A stretch of DNA of 64,000 bases from JAWKSY01 sp041402125 (GTDB taxonomy: Bacteria; Planctomycetota; GCA-002687715; DRQF01): positions 124,001-188,000 of the forward strand of contig JAWKSY010000001.1 of assembly GCA_041402125.1 (NCBI GenBank), read 5' to 3'. Positions 37,150-50,300 of this stretch are shown piece by piece. Each line of letters starts with the position of its first letter. Within the stretch, counting starts at the first letter, position 1. The notes under the pieces are model-generated. The model searched no databases and was not told the origin of the DNA. It was given only the letters and a program-made list of their open reading frames with translations. A program made the position numbers and the translations under genes.

Positions 37150-37222
37150 GCCAGAGTAGCTCAGTTGGTAGAGCACAGCTTTCGTAAAGCTGGGGTCACG
37201 GGTTCGAGTCCCGTCTTTGGCT
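37150..37222 (+). tRNA. tRNA-Thr (anticodon CGU)
   Basis: A 73-base cloverleaf. The acceptor stem GCCAGAG pairs with CTTTGGC (one G-U). The D arm is GCTCAGTTGGTAGAGC, the anticodon stem CAGCT/AGCTG encloses TTCGTAA with anticodon CGT, and the T arm is ACGGGTTCGAGTCCCGT. The discriminator base is U and CCA is not encoded. It reads the ACG codon, frequent in such a GC-rich genome. Confidence 0.95.
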
Positions 37223-37230
37223 CTCCTCGC

Positions 37231-37259
37231 GCGGCCTCCGATCCTCGATCGGAGGCCGC
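37231..37259. terminator. Bidirectional hairpin terminator after tRNA-Thr
   Basis: GCGGCCTCCGATC pairs perfectly with GATCGGAGGCCGC across a CTC loop (13 bp), followed on the plus strand by TTCATTTCCCC. It lies between the tRNA and the convergent anmK gene and could end both transcripts. Confidence 0.65.
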
Positions 37260-37279
37260 TTCATTTCCCCCTCGCGACC

Positions 37280-38434
37280 TCACCAGACGACCTTCCCGAG
37301 CCCGGTCGGCCACTTGGCCCCGGTCGCCGCGGGCACGTTTCCGGGGCGGCCGAAGATCCGCTCGTTGGCGAGGACGGCGAAGAGCACGGCCTCCTTCGCG
37401 TCGGCGTCGAAGCCGACCTCCGCCCAGGGTCGCACGGGCACCGGATCGAAGAGTCGCCGGAGGTGGTCCATCAGCGTGAGGTTGTGCACGCCTCCGCCCG
37501 CGACGAGCAGCTCGCGGACGGGGCGGTCTCCCAGCCACTCGCGCTGCCCGAAGTGCACGGCGCGCGCCGCGAAGGCGGTCAGGGTCGCGAGGATGTCCAC
37601 GAGCTTCAGGTGGCGGTGACGCTCGAGGAGGCGCGCCACCCAGCGCTCGCCGAACTCCTCGCGGCCGGTCGTCTTCGGCGGCCGGGCGAGGATGTAGGGG
37701 TGCGCCATCAGCTTGTCGAGGAGGATCGGGTCGACGCGCCCGAGCGCCGCCATCCGCCCCTCCGGGTCGTGGCGGCAGTCCGGCCCGCCCAGGCGGCGCG
37801 CCACGAGGTCGAGCGGCAGGTTCGCGGGCCCGGTGTCGAAGGCCCGGACCTCGTCGAGATCCGCGCCGACCCAGGTGAGGTTGCCCATGCCGCCGAGGTT
37901 GAGGGCGAGGGTGCCGGGACGGTGGCGGAGCAGCAGGTGATCCAGGAAGGGCGCGAGCGGAGCTCCCTGCCCTCCGGCCGCGACGTCCGCCGCGCGGAAG
38001 TCCGCCACGACGGGGCATCCGACGCGCTCCGCGATGATGCTCGGCTCGCCGATCTGCAGGGTGTCGCCGAGCGTGCCGGGCTGACGCGGCGGACGGTGGA
38101 AGACGGTGAGACCGTGCGAGCCGACGAGGTCGGGCCGCACCCGGCGCCCCTCCGCCTCGAGCACGCCGAGGGCCGCCGTCGCGAAGAGCTCGCCGAGGAT
38201 GCGGTTGAGCTCGGAGACCGCGCTCACGTCGAGTCCGAGGAGATCGCGCAGGCGCTCGCGGAGGCCCGGGGGGAAGGGCGTCTGGCGGTAGGCGACGAGC
38301 CGGAGCAAGGCCCCGAGGCCGTAACCCTCGATCTCCACGAGCGCGGCGTCGATGCCGTCGAGCGAGGTGCCGGAGTTGAGGCCCACGACGAATCGCGCGG
38401 GCTTGTCCCGTATCGCGGCGAGGGGATCGCTCAC
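37280..38434 (-). CDS. anmK: Anhydro-N-acetylmuramic acid kinase
   Basis: 384 residues, the usual length for AnmK. The N-terminal ATP-site strand is FVVGLNSGTSLDGIDAALVE (family consensus G-x-x-S-G-T-S-x-D-G-x-D). It then has SHGLTVFHRPP, the catalytic Asp region VVADFRAADVAAGGQGAPLAP, FDTGPANLPLDLV, and the closing VAGGGVHNLTLMDHLRR. It phosphorylates and opens 1,6-anhydro-MurNAc to give MurNAc-6-phosphate in peptidoglycan recycling, in the cytoplasm. It stands alone on the minus strand between tRNA-Thr and the divergent NtrC-like gene. Confidence 0.93.
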   Translation of the reverse strand: MSDPLAAIRDKPARFVVGLNSGTSLDGIDAALVEIEGYGLGALLRLVAYRQTPFPPGLRERLRDLLGLDVSAVSELNRILGELFATAALGVLEAEGRRVRPDLVGSHGLTVFHRPPRQPGTLGDTLQIGEPSIIAERVGCPVVADFRAADVAAGGQGAPLAPFLDHLLLRHRPGTLALNLGGMGNLTWVGADLDEVRAFDTGPANLPLDLVARRLGGPDCRHDPEGRMAALGRVDPILLDKLMAHPYILARPPKTTGREEFGERWVARLLERHRHLKLVDILATLTAFAARAVHFGQREWLGDRPVRELLVAGGGVHNLTLMDHLRRLFDPVPVRPWAEVGFDADAKEAVLFAVLANERIFGRPGNVPAATGAKWPTGLGKVVW

Positions 38435-38474
38435 GGGCCGGGCGCCTCGGGTCGCCGCGTGACGCCGTCCCCGT

Positions 38475-38480
38475 TATGAT
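38475..38480 (+). promoter_or_regulatory. Candidate -10 hexamer TATGAT
   Basis: TATGAT lies 35 bases before the NtrC-like start codon in the divergent gap from anmK. No clear -35 is seen. Confidence 0.3.
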
Positions 38481-38515
38481 GCGCCGGATTCGCGATTCCC
38501 GGAGACCGCATCGCC

Positions 38516-39865
<1,350 letters not shown>

Positions 39866-39870
39866 AGCCC

Positions 39871-40518
39871 ATGACCAGCTCCCGCCGCGGCGCCGCCGCC
39901 CTCGCGATCCTGGCCCTCCTCCCTCTCGGCTGCGAGAGCTCCCCGCCGCCGTCGCGTCGCGCGACGAGCGAGCCCGGCGCCCGCATCAGCCCGCTCGGCA
40001 TCGACCAGCCGGACCCGGAGCGCCTCTTCCGGCGCGCGCTGGAGGCCTCCGAGCGCGGGGACGCGGACGCCTTCCTCGCCTGCTTCGCCTTCCAGTCGCC
40101 GAGCGGCCTCTACTTCATCCCGCAGGGTGGAGAGGCGAATCTCGAGGCCGACGCGGCGCGCATGCGCTCGATGGCCGCGGGCCTGCGTCACCTGATGAAC
40201 TCGGACTGGACCACCGTGCGGTACGGGCGCTCGCGGAACGTCCGCAACGACCCGCCGACGGTCGAGGTCGAGATGGAGGTGAACTACGACTTCGACCGCG
40301 CGAGCCCCGCCGATCGCGAGCGCGCGCTGCGCGACGTGAACGCCATCCTCGCCGCCCAGGGTGCGCGGGCGCCGATGACCTGGGATCAGTACACGCGACA
40401 GCTCGCCGCCCTGCCCCGCACCTCGGCCCGCCGCTTCGTCTTCCTCGGCGGCGACTGGCGCTTCGACGCGGCCTGGAAGGTCTCGCCCGACGGCTGGCGC
40501 CCGACCGAGGGTCGCTGA
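39871..40518 (+). CDS. Lipoprotein of unknown function, 215 aa
   Basis: The signal peptide ALAILALLPLGC carries a lipobox with Cys near residue 21, followed by a Ser/Pro-rich linker (ESSPPPSRRATSEPG). The mature part has an NTF2-like feel, with an opening helix (PDPERLFRRALEASERGDADAFLACF), later strands TVEVEMEVNYDF and RRFVFLGGDWRFDAAWKVSPDGWRP, but no named family is certain. Anchored in a membrane, probably the outer one. Start ATG 39871 is six bases after the regulator stop; a GTG three codons earlier overlaps that stop and is an alternative. Confidence 0.65.
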   Translation: MTSSRRGAAALAILALLPLGCESSPPPSRRATSEPGARISPLGIDQPDPERLFRRALEASERGDADAFLACFAFQSPSGLYFIPQGGEANLEADAARMRSMAAGLRHLMNSDWTTVRYGRSRNVRNDPPTVEVEMEVNYDFDRASPADRERALRDVNAILAAQGARAPMTWDQYTRQLAALPRTSARRFVFLGGDWRFDAAWKVSPDGWRPTEGR

Positions 40519-40591
40519 GAGCCTCGCCCTTCGGGATCTCCTCCGAGGGGCGGCGGCCCCGCCCTCGCTCGCGAAGGTCCCCGAAATAGAA

Positions 40592-40626
40592 CGAGAGGGA
40601 CGCCGCTTGCCTCGGCGTCCCTCTCG
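40592..40626. terminator. Bidirectional terminator between convergent genes
   Basis: A 14-bp perfect stem (CGAGAGGGACGCCG with its complement) closes a seven-base loop. On the plus strand a short T run follows (GACTTTT) a few bases on, and on the minus strand TTCTATTTCGG. It lies between the lipoprotein and LysM genes. Confidence 0.65.
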
Positions 40627-40776
40627 AGGAGACTTTTCCTTGCGGAAAGGTCCCGTAGCGTCCGTTCGTCGATCGACTCGGAAAGCCGGCCGGCCGGGAG
40701 ACCGGCGCGGCGAATCGGATCTCCGAACGTCCGCAGGGAGAGCGCCCCCTTCTCCTGGCGCTCCCCCTCCCCCTTC

Positions 40777-41619
40777 TCAGTCGATGGCAGGGATCTCCAG
40801 GACCCAGCCGACCTGCAGGTCGTCGGGCTTCTTCATCAGGGCGCGGTTCGCTTCGAAGATCTTGTTCGCGTGGCGCGCCGACCCGAGGGTCTTCTGCGCG
40901 ATGCCGCCGAGCGTGTCGCCCTTGGCGACGCGGTACTGGTTCTTCCCGACGAGGCTCACGGTCTTCTCGCCCGCCGCGGCGCCACCCTTGGTGTAGCGCT
41001 CGAGGTAGCCCTCGGGGATGAAGGCGGGGCGCGGTCCGGCCGCGGCGGCGGGCGGGGCGCTCTTCTTCCCGCCGGGCGTCGCCGGTCCGGGGGCCGGCAC
41101 GGCTCCCTTCGCCGGACGCTCGGGGATCGTCAGGACGGTCCCGAGACGCAGCGCGTTCGGATCGACGCCGGGGTTCGCCTCGGCGATCAGCGACCAGTAG
41201 CGAGCACCGCCGAGCAGCTCCTGGGCGATCCCGGAAAGCGTCTCGTTGGCGGCGACGGTGTGGGTCCGCTTGGCGGCCGGCGTCGGAGCGGGCGCGGGCG
41301 TCGGCGCGGGCGTCGGCTCCACGCGGGGCTTCGGATCGGCCTTGGGGTCGTCCAGGACGATCTCGCGCCCTCCGCCCTCGCCGGAGAGCGGATCCACGTC
41401 GGTCCCGGGGCCGACCGGGGTCATGCCTCCGGTGCCGGCCGGGTCGATCTCGTCGCCCGACTGACCGTCTCCCACGTTCATGCGGAGGCCGGAGCCGACC
41501 TCGGCCAGGCTCGTGTCGGAGGGCTTGCGCTCCTCGCCGCCGGAATTGCGGTGGGCCCAGCCCACGACCAGGATGATCAGGATCAGGGCACCGACGACGG
41601 CGATGCCGACCTTTTCCAT
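40777..41619 (-). CDS. Membrane-anchored protein with two LysM domains
   Basis: 280 residues. An N-terminal anchor helix (VGIAVVGALILIILVVGW) is followed by a Pro/Ala/Thr-rich linker. LysM 1 is HTVAANETLSGIAQELLGGA...LRLGTVLTIP and LysM 2 is YRVAKGDTLGGIAQKTLGSA...LQVGWVLEIP, at about residues 130-180 and 228-278. LysM binds N-acetylglucosamine-containing glycan, so it likely tethers the inner membrane to peptidoglycan. I chose ATG 41619 because GGGAG sits at the right distance upstream; a longer frame begins 12 codons earlier. It faces a 400-base divergent gap. Confidence 0.8.
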   Translation of the reverse strand: MEKVGIAVVGALILIILVVGWAHRNSGGEERKPSDTSLAEVGSGLRMNVGDGQSGDEIDPAGTGGMTPVGPGTDVDPLSGEGGGREIVLDDPKADPKPRVEPTPAPTPAPAPTPAAKRTHTVAANETLSGIAQELLGGARYWSLIAEANPGVDPNALRLGTVLTIPERPAKGAVPAPGPATPGGKKSAPPAAAAGPRPAFIPEGYLERYTKGGAAAGEKTVSLVGKNQYRVAKGDTLGGIAQKTLGSARHANKIFEANRALMKKPDDLQVGWVLEIPAID

Positions 41620-42019
41620 GCTCCCCACGGCTCGTCCCTCCCCGGACGTCCTCATTCCTCGGCCGGCCCGCGAACGCGGCGGCCCGATCGGCCCTTTCCC
41701 CGGGGCCGGTCCGCGCTCCGTCCGCCCGACGGAGCGCGCAGTGATGCAAGTGGACTGTGGTGCGGCGCTTTCGCGACGCGGCGCGACCCCTTCGGGCCGC
41801 GAACCCTCGAATTATCCGGTGCGAGGGGACAGGGTCAACCCCAAAAGGGCACGACCCCTCGTGCGTGGAGAGCCGCGCGGTGCGACATGTCGTCGTCGGT
41901 GAGTTTGGGAGGAAGCTCCGCGCGCTCGCCGGGGAGGCCCCGAATCGGACCCGAGGCGCGAGCGGCGCCGTCCCTTGTTAGATTCCGCGCGCGAGCCCAC
42001 CTCGAGGAGACCTCCGGCC
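41620..42019. other. 400-base divergent intergenic region
   Basis: It must hold the promoters of the LysM gene (minus) and of the lipoprotein gene (plus). GAGGAGA at 42004-42010 is the ribosome binding site of the plus-strand gene. TTAGAT near 41978 is a weak -10 candidate. No reading frame or repeat is convincing. Confidence 0.35.
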
Positions 42020-42688
42020 ATGCCTGCAACGACGCTTCGCCTCGCCCTCATCGCCCTCGTCGCCTTGACCTTCGGCTGCGGCTCGACCGGATCCTCCGGC
42101 GGCGGCCGCGCCGCGGCGCGCTCGGACGAATCGACGGGAGCCGCCCCGATCGACCCGAACGCCGAGGCCGTCTACAACTCCATCCGCGACTGCCGCGTCA
42201 TCCTGTACCAGCCGAAGACGCGGGCCTTCATGATCATGGTCAACCGCGACCACGAGAAGCGCGCCACCGAGACCGGCCGCCTCGACCTCGCCCTCGGCCG
42301 CCGCAGCGGCGGCTACAACGTGCTGAGCGACCGCCAGATCGACGCCGTCCTCGAGACGCTCAAGAGCCGGGGCGGCGACCTCCTGCGCACGCCCTTCACG
42401 CGCGAGGACGAGCGCTACCTGCAGGCCGGACCCGACTCGATCCCCCACTACAAGGGGATCATCGTGATCGAGAACGGCGGCGAGCGCTGGAAGTACCTCG
42501 GCGTCGCCCCCCAGAACGACCCGCTCCTGGCCGAGAAGTACCGCATCTTCAGCGACCTGAAGCTGGCCGTGGCGACCTACTACGGCGGCACGGGGCCGAT
42601 GGAACAGCCCAGCGCCGGCGGAACGGGAGCGGGGAACACCTCGCAGCTCAACGTCCCCACGCCGACCCGCGTGCCGACCGAACGCTGA
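42020..42688 (+). CDS. Lipoprotein of unknown function, 222 aa
   Basis: Signal peptide LALIALVALTFGC with lipobox Cys near residue 20, then a Gly/Ser linker (GSTGSSGGGRAAARSDES). The mature domain includes YNSIRDCRVILYQPKTRAFM, GGYNVLSDRQIDAVLETLKSR, and KGIIVIENGGERWKYLGV. I do not recognise the family. The C-terminal 25 residues are Gly/Thr/Pro-rich and probably disordered. GAGGAGA at 42004-42010 supports ATG 42020 over an in-frame opening at 41975. It is followed within six bases by kdsB, so it may be part of an envelope operon with kdsB and pyrG. Confidence 0.7.
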   Translation: MPATTLRLALIALVALTFGCGSTGSSGGGRAAARSDESTGAAPIDPNAEAVYNSIRDCRVILYQPKTRAFMIMVNRDHEKRATETGRLDLALGRRSGGYNVLSDRQIDAVLETLKSRGGDLLRTPFTREDERYLQAGPDSIPHYKGIIVIENGGERWKYLGVAPQNDPLLAEKYRIFSDLKLAVATYYGGTGPMEQPSAGGTGAGNTSQLNVPTPTRVPTER

Positions 42689-42693
42689 CGCCG

Positions 42694-45435
<2,742 letters not shown>

Positions 45436-46416
45436 TCAGTACCAATCGGTGACGGGTCCGGCGTACCAGACGCCCTTCCGCTCGACCTGCTTCATGTTCT
45501 CGGGACGCATGTCGTCCCCGATGTCCTCGGGCAGCATCCGATAGACGTGGATCACGCGCGCCACGAGCGCGTCGGGGTGCTTCCGCAGCAGCTCGCCCTC
45601 GGCGAGGCTGACCGCCTCCTCCCAGGAATCGGCGGTGACCGCGAAGTGGGCGACGGCGACGCGCGCCGCCCGCTTCCGCTCGAAGCTCAGGTCCAGCTCG
45701 AACTCGATCCAGTAGGGAACCGGCAGGCTCTCGGGCTCGCCCTCGTCGCGGTTCGTGGGCTGCATGCCCAGGCTCTCGAGGACCGAGAACTTGATGTCGA
45801 TGTCGTCCATCGAGAGCTCCTCCTGGGAGATCTCGAGGATGTCGCGGTGGTCGTGCTCGAACTGGTCCACGAGCACGAGGTCGCGCCGCTCGGGGACGCC
45901 GAGCTCGGCGACGACCGCCTCCACGGCGTCCTTCATCTCGAGGCCGCTCGCCACGTAGAGGCTGCCGTGTTCCTCGACGAAGACCTCGACGAGGGGCTCG
46001 TAGCTCATCCCGCCGAAACCGGTGCGGCCGTCCTCGCAGAAGAAGGGGCCGTAGCTCTCCCAGGCCTGCATGAAGCGCGCCTTCGAGACGGGCTCCTCCG
46101 AGGCGTAGGCGTCCACGTCCCGGTAGGCGTCGTTCGAGAACTCCTCGAAGGTCGCGAAGACCTCGTCCGGGAGGAGGCGTTCGAAGAGGATCCGGGCCGC
46201 CTCGTAGAGGCGGGCCTGGTTCAGCACCACGCGGAATTCGAACTGGTCGTCAAGGCGATCGTCACCGGTGACGAAGCGGCTCTGGAAGCCCTCCTGGAGC
46301 CGGGCCGACGCGTCGAGGAGCTCGACCCCGAGGGGGAGCTCGACGTCACCGCAGACGCGCCGCTCGAGGTCGCTCTTGATCTTGACCACCGGGGCCGCCA
46401 GGCGGCGATCGAACAT
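45436..46416 (-). CDS. Hypothetical soluble protein, 326 aa
   Basis: An acidic soluble protein with no signal peptide or membrane helix. Identifiable stretches such as RFVTGDDRLDDQFEFRVVLN, GGMSYEPLVEVFVEEHGSLY, and AVAHFAVTADSWEEAVSLAEGELLRK do not point to a family I know. The third resembles the strand-helix of small ferredoxin-like repeats that process signals on pentapeptide-like scaffolds, but this is weak. ATG 46416 is preferred; a longer frame to 46506 starts with low-complexity residues. Convergent with DUF1844, the two stops being adjacent (45435/45436). Confidence 0.6.
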   Translation of the reverse strand: MFDRRLAAPVVKIKSDLERRVCGDVELPLGVELLDASARLQEGFQSRFVTGDDRLDDQFEFRVVLNQARLYEAARILFERLLPDEVFATFEEFSNDAYRDVDAYASEEPVSKARFMQAWESYGPFFCEDGRTGFGGMSYEPLVEVFVEEHGSLYVASGLEMKDAVEAVVAELGVPERRDLVLVDQFEHDHRDILEISQEELSMDDIDIKFSVLESLGMQPTNRDEGEPESLPVPYWIEFELDLSFERKRAARVAVAHFAVTADSWEEAVSLAEGELLRKHPDALVARVIHVYRMLPEDIGDDMRPENMKQVERKGVWYAGPVTDWY

Positions 46417-46540
46417 GGATGGCGGCTCCGAGCGTGGGGTCGGCGCGGTCGTACGAGGGCGCGCCGGAACGTCACGGATAGTACCCCTCGGGGGGGCCGC
46501 GGACAACTGAACGACATTCGACGCCGCGGGCGACGAGGGC

Positions 46541-47349
46541 TCAGAGGGTCATCGAGAAGAGCAGCGCGAAGGCGGCGAGACCGAGGGCCACAACCGCCCC
46601 GAGGAACGCGAGTTCCGCCTTGCGTGAGGCGAGGCGTCGACCGGCGCGACGGCGACGCAGCTCGTTGACGCGGGTGAGCGCGCGGCCGATCGCGGAGTCG
46701 CGTCGGCGGACGACGCGGCGACCGCTGGGGAGGGCCGAGAGGTCCGGTCCCTGCGCCCCCGCCCCGGCTGACCGCGCTCCAGTTCGCGGTAGGTGTCGAG
46801 GACGTGCTTCTTCACCTCCTCGAAGAGGCCGCGCACGCCCTCCTCGTCGGAGTCGATGCGTCGGATGCGCGCCTCGCGGCCCTCGAGCGACCGGCGGTAG
46901 CGGGTGGCCCGGTCCTCGCCGTCGTCGGAGTAGCACTGGACCATCACCGGTCGCGCGGCCTCCCCGACGCCCTGGTCCGCGATGGCCCCGAGGACCTCCG
47001 CGAGAGCGGTCGGCGCGCCCTGATCCTCGCCGACGCGGTCGTCGATCCAGACCACGGCATCGGCCGAGCTCGCGAGCAGGAGCTCGTTGGCGCGACTCCG
47101 GATCTCGCCCGGGATCGTCACGAGCTTGAAGCCCACCCGCATCTCGAAGAGCCGGGATTCCTCCTCGTCGACGAGATGGAAGCCGACGATCCGGTCCCCG
47201 CCCGCGTGGATGACGGTGAGGTCACCCGCGCCGAGCGGACGCAGCGCGTCGTGCAGGCGCCGGATGTTCGCGAACTTGGTCGCTCCCGTCCGCCCCAGGT
47301 AGGCGATGCGGAAGTCGATCTCCTTGCTCTCGACGCGGACCTCGACCAC
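46541..47349 (-). CDS. MglA-like pseudo-GTPase with C-terminal membrane anchor (frame change near 46760)
   Basis: From GTG 47349, KEIDFRIAYLGRTGATKFAN aligns with the first strand and P-loop of MglA-type small GTPases, KLVTIPGEI with the switch-II VPGQ strand, and DAVVWIDDR and PVMVQCYSDD with the later strands. The P-loop lacks GK[S/T] and the NKxD specificity motif is lost, so GTP binding is doubtful. The frame shifts between 46766 and 46750, in a C5/C4 run region. The other frame continues PDLSALPSGRRVVRRRDSAI and ends in a helix (LAFLGAVVALGLAAFALLF), a tail anchor. Without the shift the ORF ends in low complexity at 46549. It follows the DUF4388 protein by 11 bases. Confidence 0.6.
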
Positions 47350-47360
47350 GCGATGCGCCC

Positions 47361-50300
47361 TCAGCGACCGACCGGATAGAGCTCGACCTCGGACGTCCCG
47401 TCGTAGGACACCCGGATCGAATCGCGCCAGTGGAGCGCGGCGCGCCCGATGCGGCCGGCGTGCCGCAGGCGGCCGCCCCGCCGTCCGGTGTCGAGATCGA
47501 CCTCGAGGTAGCCGCCGCCGGCGTCGGGGACGAGGAGTCCGCGGCCGTGGTGGAGGGGCGTCGCGGTCCGCGTGCGATCCGGGTCGACGGAGGGGAGCAG
47601 CCCCTCGCCGGAGCGCAGCCCGCCGTCGGGGTCGGCGACGAACCAGGCGCCGCGCGAATCGACGAAGAAGGCGTGGCGATCGGTCGCCTCCGGCCCGCGC
47701 GTCACGAAGTGCTCGGGACCGGTCGGCTCCCAGAGCAGACGGACGGCGCCGCCGCGCGGATCGAGCGCCCGCACGCTGCCGTCCTCGGCCGCGAAGAGCA
47801 CGCGCGACCCGAGGGAGACGAGGCGTCCCACGCGGGCCCGCTCGTCGGTGACGGTCAGCTCGGGACGATCGGCCTCGCCGCGGAGGACGCGACCGTCGGA
47901 GAGCGTCGCCGCGAAGCCCGCCTCGCACCAGGCGAGGTCGCGGACCGCGCCGGGGGTCTCCCAGCGCGCGACCGGGGTGACGGAGCCGAGCTGCAGGAGC
48001 TCGATCGCGCTCTTCTCCCCCGTGGAGGCGACGAGGATGCGGTGGCCGCGGCGCGCCCAGGCCGTGACCGTGCCCTCGACGGGATGCTGCCAGGTGCGAC
48101 GCGCCAGGACCGGATCGATGACCGAGGCCCCGCCCTGCCCGACGACGAGCACGCCCTCGCCCACCGACTCCGGCGAGCCGACGAGGGAGAGCAGCGCCGG
48201 CGGCGCCCAGGTCTTCTCGATGCTCCGGCCGTTGTCGGCGAAGCGGTAGAGGCCGCCGTTGCGGTCGATGCCGATCGGACGGTCTCCGTCGACGAGCCAG
48301 GCGATGATCGCCCGCTCGGGTCGGAAGGTGTCGCGCGGCGCGCGCTCGAGGATGACGACGTTCTCGTGGGGCGAACGCTCCCAGTCGATCTCGACCGCCA
48401 CCTCGCGGTAGCCGGGGGCGGACACGCTGACCCGAGCCGTCTTGCGGTTCTGGGCGAGCTCGAAGGTCACCGCGCCGGGCGGCGCCGACTGCCCGTCGAC
48501 GGTGAGGCTCGCGCCGGCGGGCACGCGGTCCACGCGGAAGGGAAGCCGCAGATCGGCGAGGGTCTCGCGGTCGATGACGACGAGGGGCTTCGCCTGGAGC
48601 GATTCGCCGAGCGCGTCGCGCTGGATCGCGCGCGCCACGTCGAACGCGGCCGCGAGATCGCCGCGCTCGCGGGCCGCGCGGTACTCCTTGACGCGCTGGG
48701 CCTCGCGCTCGATGTGCGCGGTCAGGCCGTCGATCCGGTTGGCGACGTCGCGGGCGGGCTCGAGCGCCCAGTCGCGACGCCCGGCGCCGGAGGCGATCTC
48801 GAGCGCCGACTCGTAGGCGGCCCGCGCCCGACGGAGTTCGCGCTTGTTCTGGAGGACGACGGCCTGCGAGAAGGCCTCCTCCGCGCGCCGGAACTCGTCC
48901 TGGCGGCGCTTCTCCTCGGCGCGCTGCTTCAGCATCTCCTCCCGCTCGAAGCGGGCGATCATCTTGTCGGCCTCGCTCGAGAGCGCGGCGGCCCGCGTCG
49001 AGGCGAAGGTCAGGGGGTGCCGGCGCGCGAAGCGATCGTAGGCCTGCTTGGCGTCGCGCCAGTCCTCCGAGGTAACGGGGTTGGCGTTCTCCTCGCGCAT
49101 CTCCTCGAGCGCCGAGGAGGAGCGATCCTGGTAGACGAAGTAGCCGCCGCCGGCGAGCGCCATCGCGGCGAGCAGGAGGCCGATGCCCATGCCCGCCCGC
49201 TTGCGTCGGGTCCGCTTCGCCTTGATCTCGGCGATCTGCTCGAGCCGCTTCTCGCAGTGGCTGCGCACGCGCTCGTTGATCGGATCGGTGCCGCGGACGG
49301 TCTTGCAGAGCCGTTCGGCGGTCTCGATGTCCTTCGCCGCGAAGAGCCGCGCCGCCACCTTCAGGTAGATGTCGACGCCCTCCTCGACGTAGCCGGTCTT
49401 GACCAGCAGTCGCGCGCGCTGGACGTTCAGTCCGACGTCGTTCGGCGCGATCTCGAGGAGCAGGGCGAGGAGGTCGTTCGCCTCGTCGTAGCGCGAGGAC
49501 TCGAGGTGGAAGTGGAAGAGCTTGACGCCCTGCCCGAAGAGCTCCTCGTCGATCTCGGTGTAGTCGCTGACGTGCGTCGCCACGAGGTCGATCGCGCGCT
49601 TGAGGGTGCCGAAGTCGGTGGGCACGTGCACGAGGACGTCGTGCAGGATGTCGATCGCCTCGCGGACCTGACCGACGTCGAGGAGCTTCTCCGCGCACTC
49701 CTTGTAGTACTCGGTCGCGCGCGAGATCTCGTTGCGCGCGAGGTGCGCCTCGGCGAGGCGGAGCGAGGTCTCGAAGTTCCCGGAGTTGCCCTCGCGCAGG
49801 TTCGCGAGCTCGAGCAGACGGATCGCGTCGGCGTGACGCTGGACTCCCAGGAGCTCGGTCGCCTTGACGACGAGCTCGGCCGGCGTGAGTCGCCGCAGCA
49901 GCTTCTGCTGCATGAGGCGACAGAGCGCGAGGTCGACGTGGAAGCGCGGGAGCCCGGTGGCGGCCATCAGCTCGGTGGTGCCGCGGACGCCGTCGACGAA
50001 ATCGAAGACGACCCGCTCCCCGGGCGTGAGGGCCTCGGTCGGCGGCTCCGCGAAGCTCGGCATCGGGGGCAGGGCCCAGACGTCGCCGTCTCCGCCCAGG
50101 AGATCCACCGCGCGGAGCCACTCGTCCTGGCGCCGCGCCGCCTCCATCACGAGCAGGTCGATGCCGTAGAGCTCGCGTTCCTCGAGCGGCTCGGGGACGC
50201 GCTCCTCGTCGAGGGAGAAGCTGACCTCGCGCCAGAGGAAGATCTCGAGGAGCATCTCCTCCTGGAGGCGGCGGGCCGCGCGATCGACGAGCTCCGAGTC

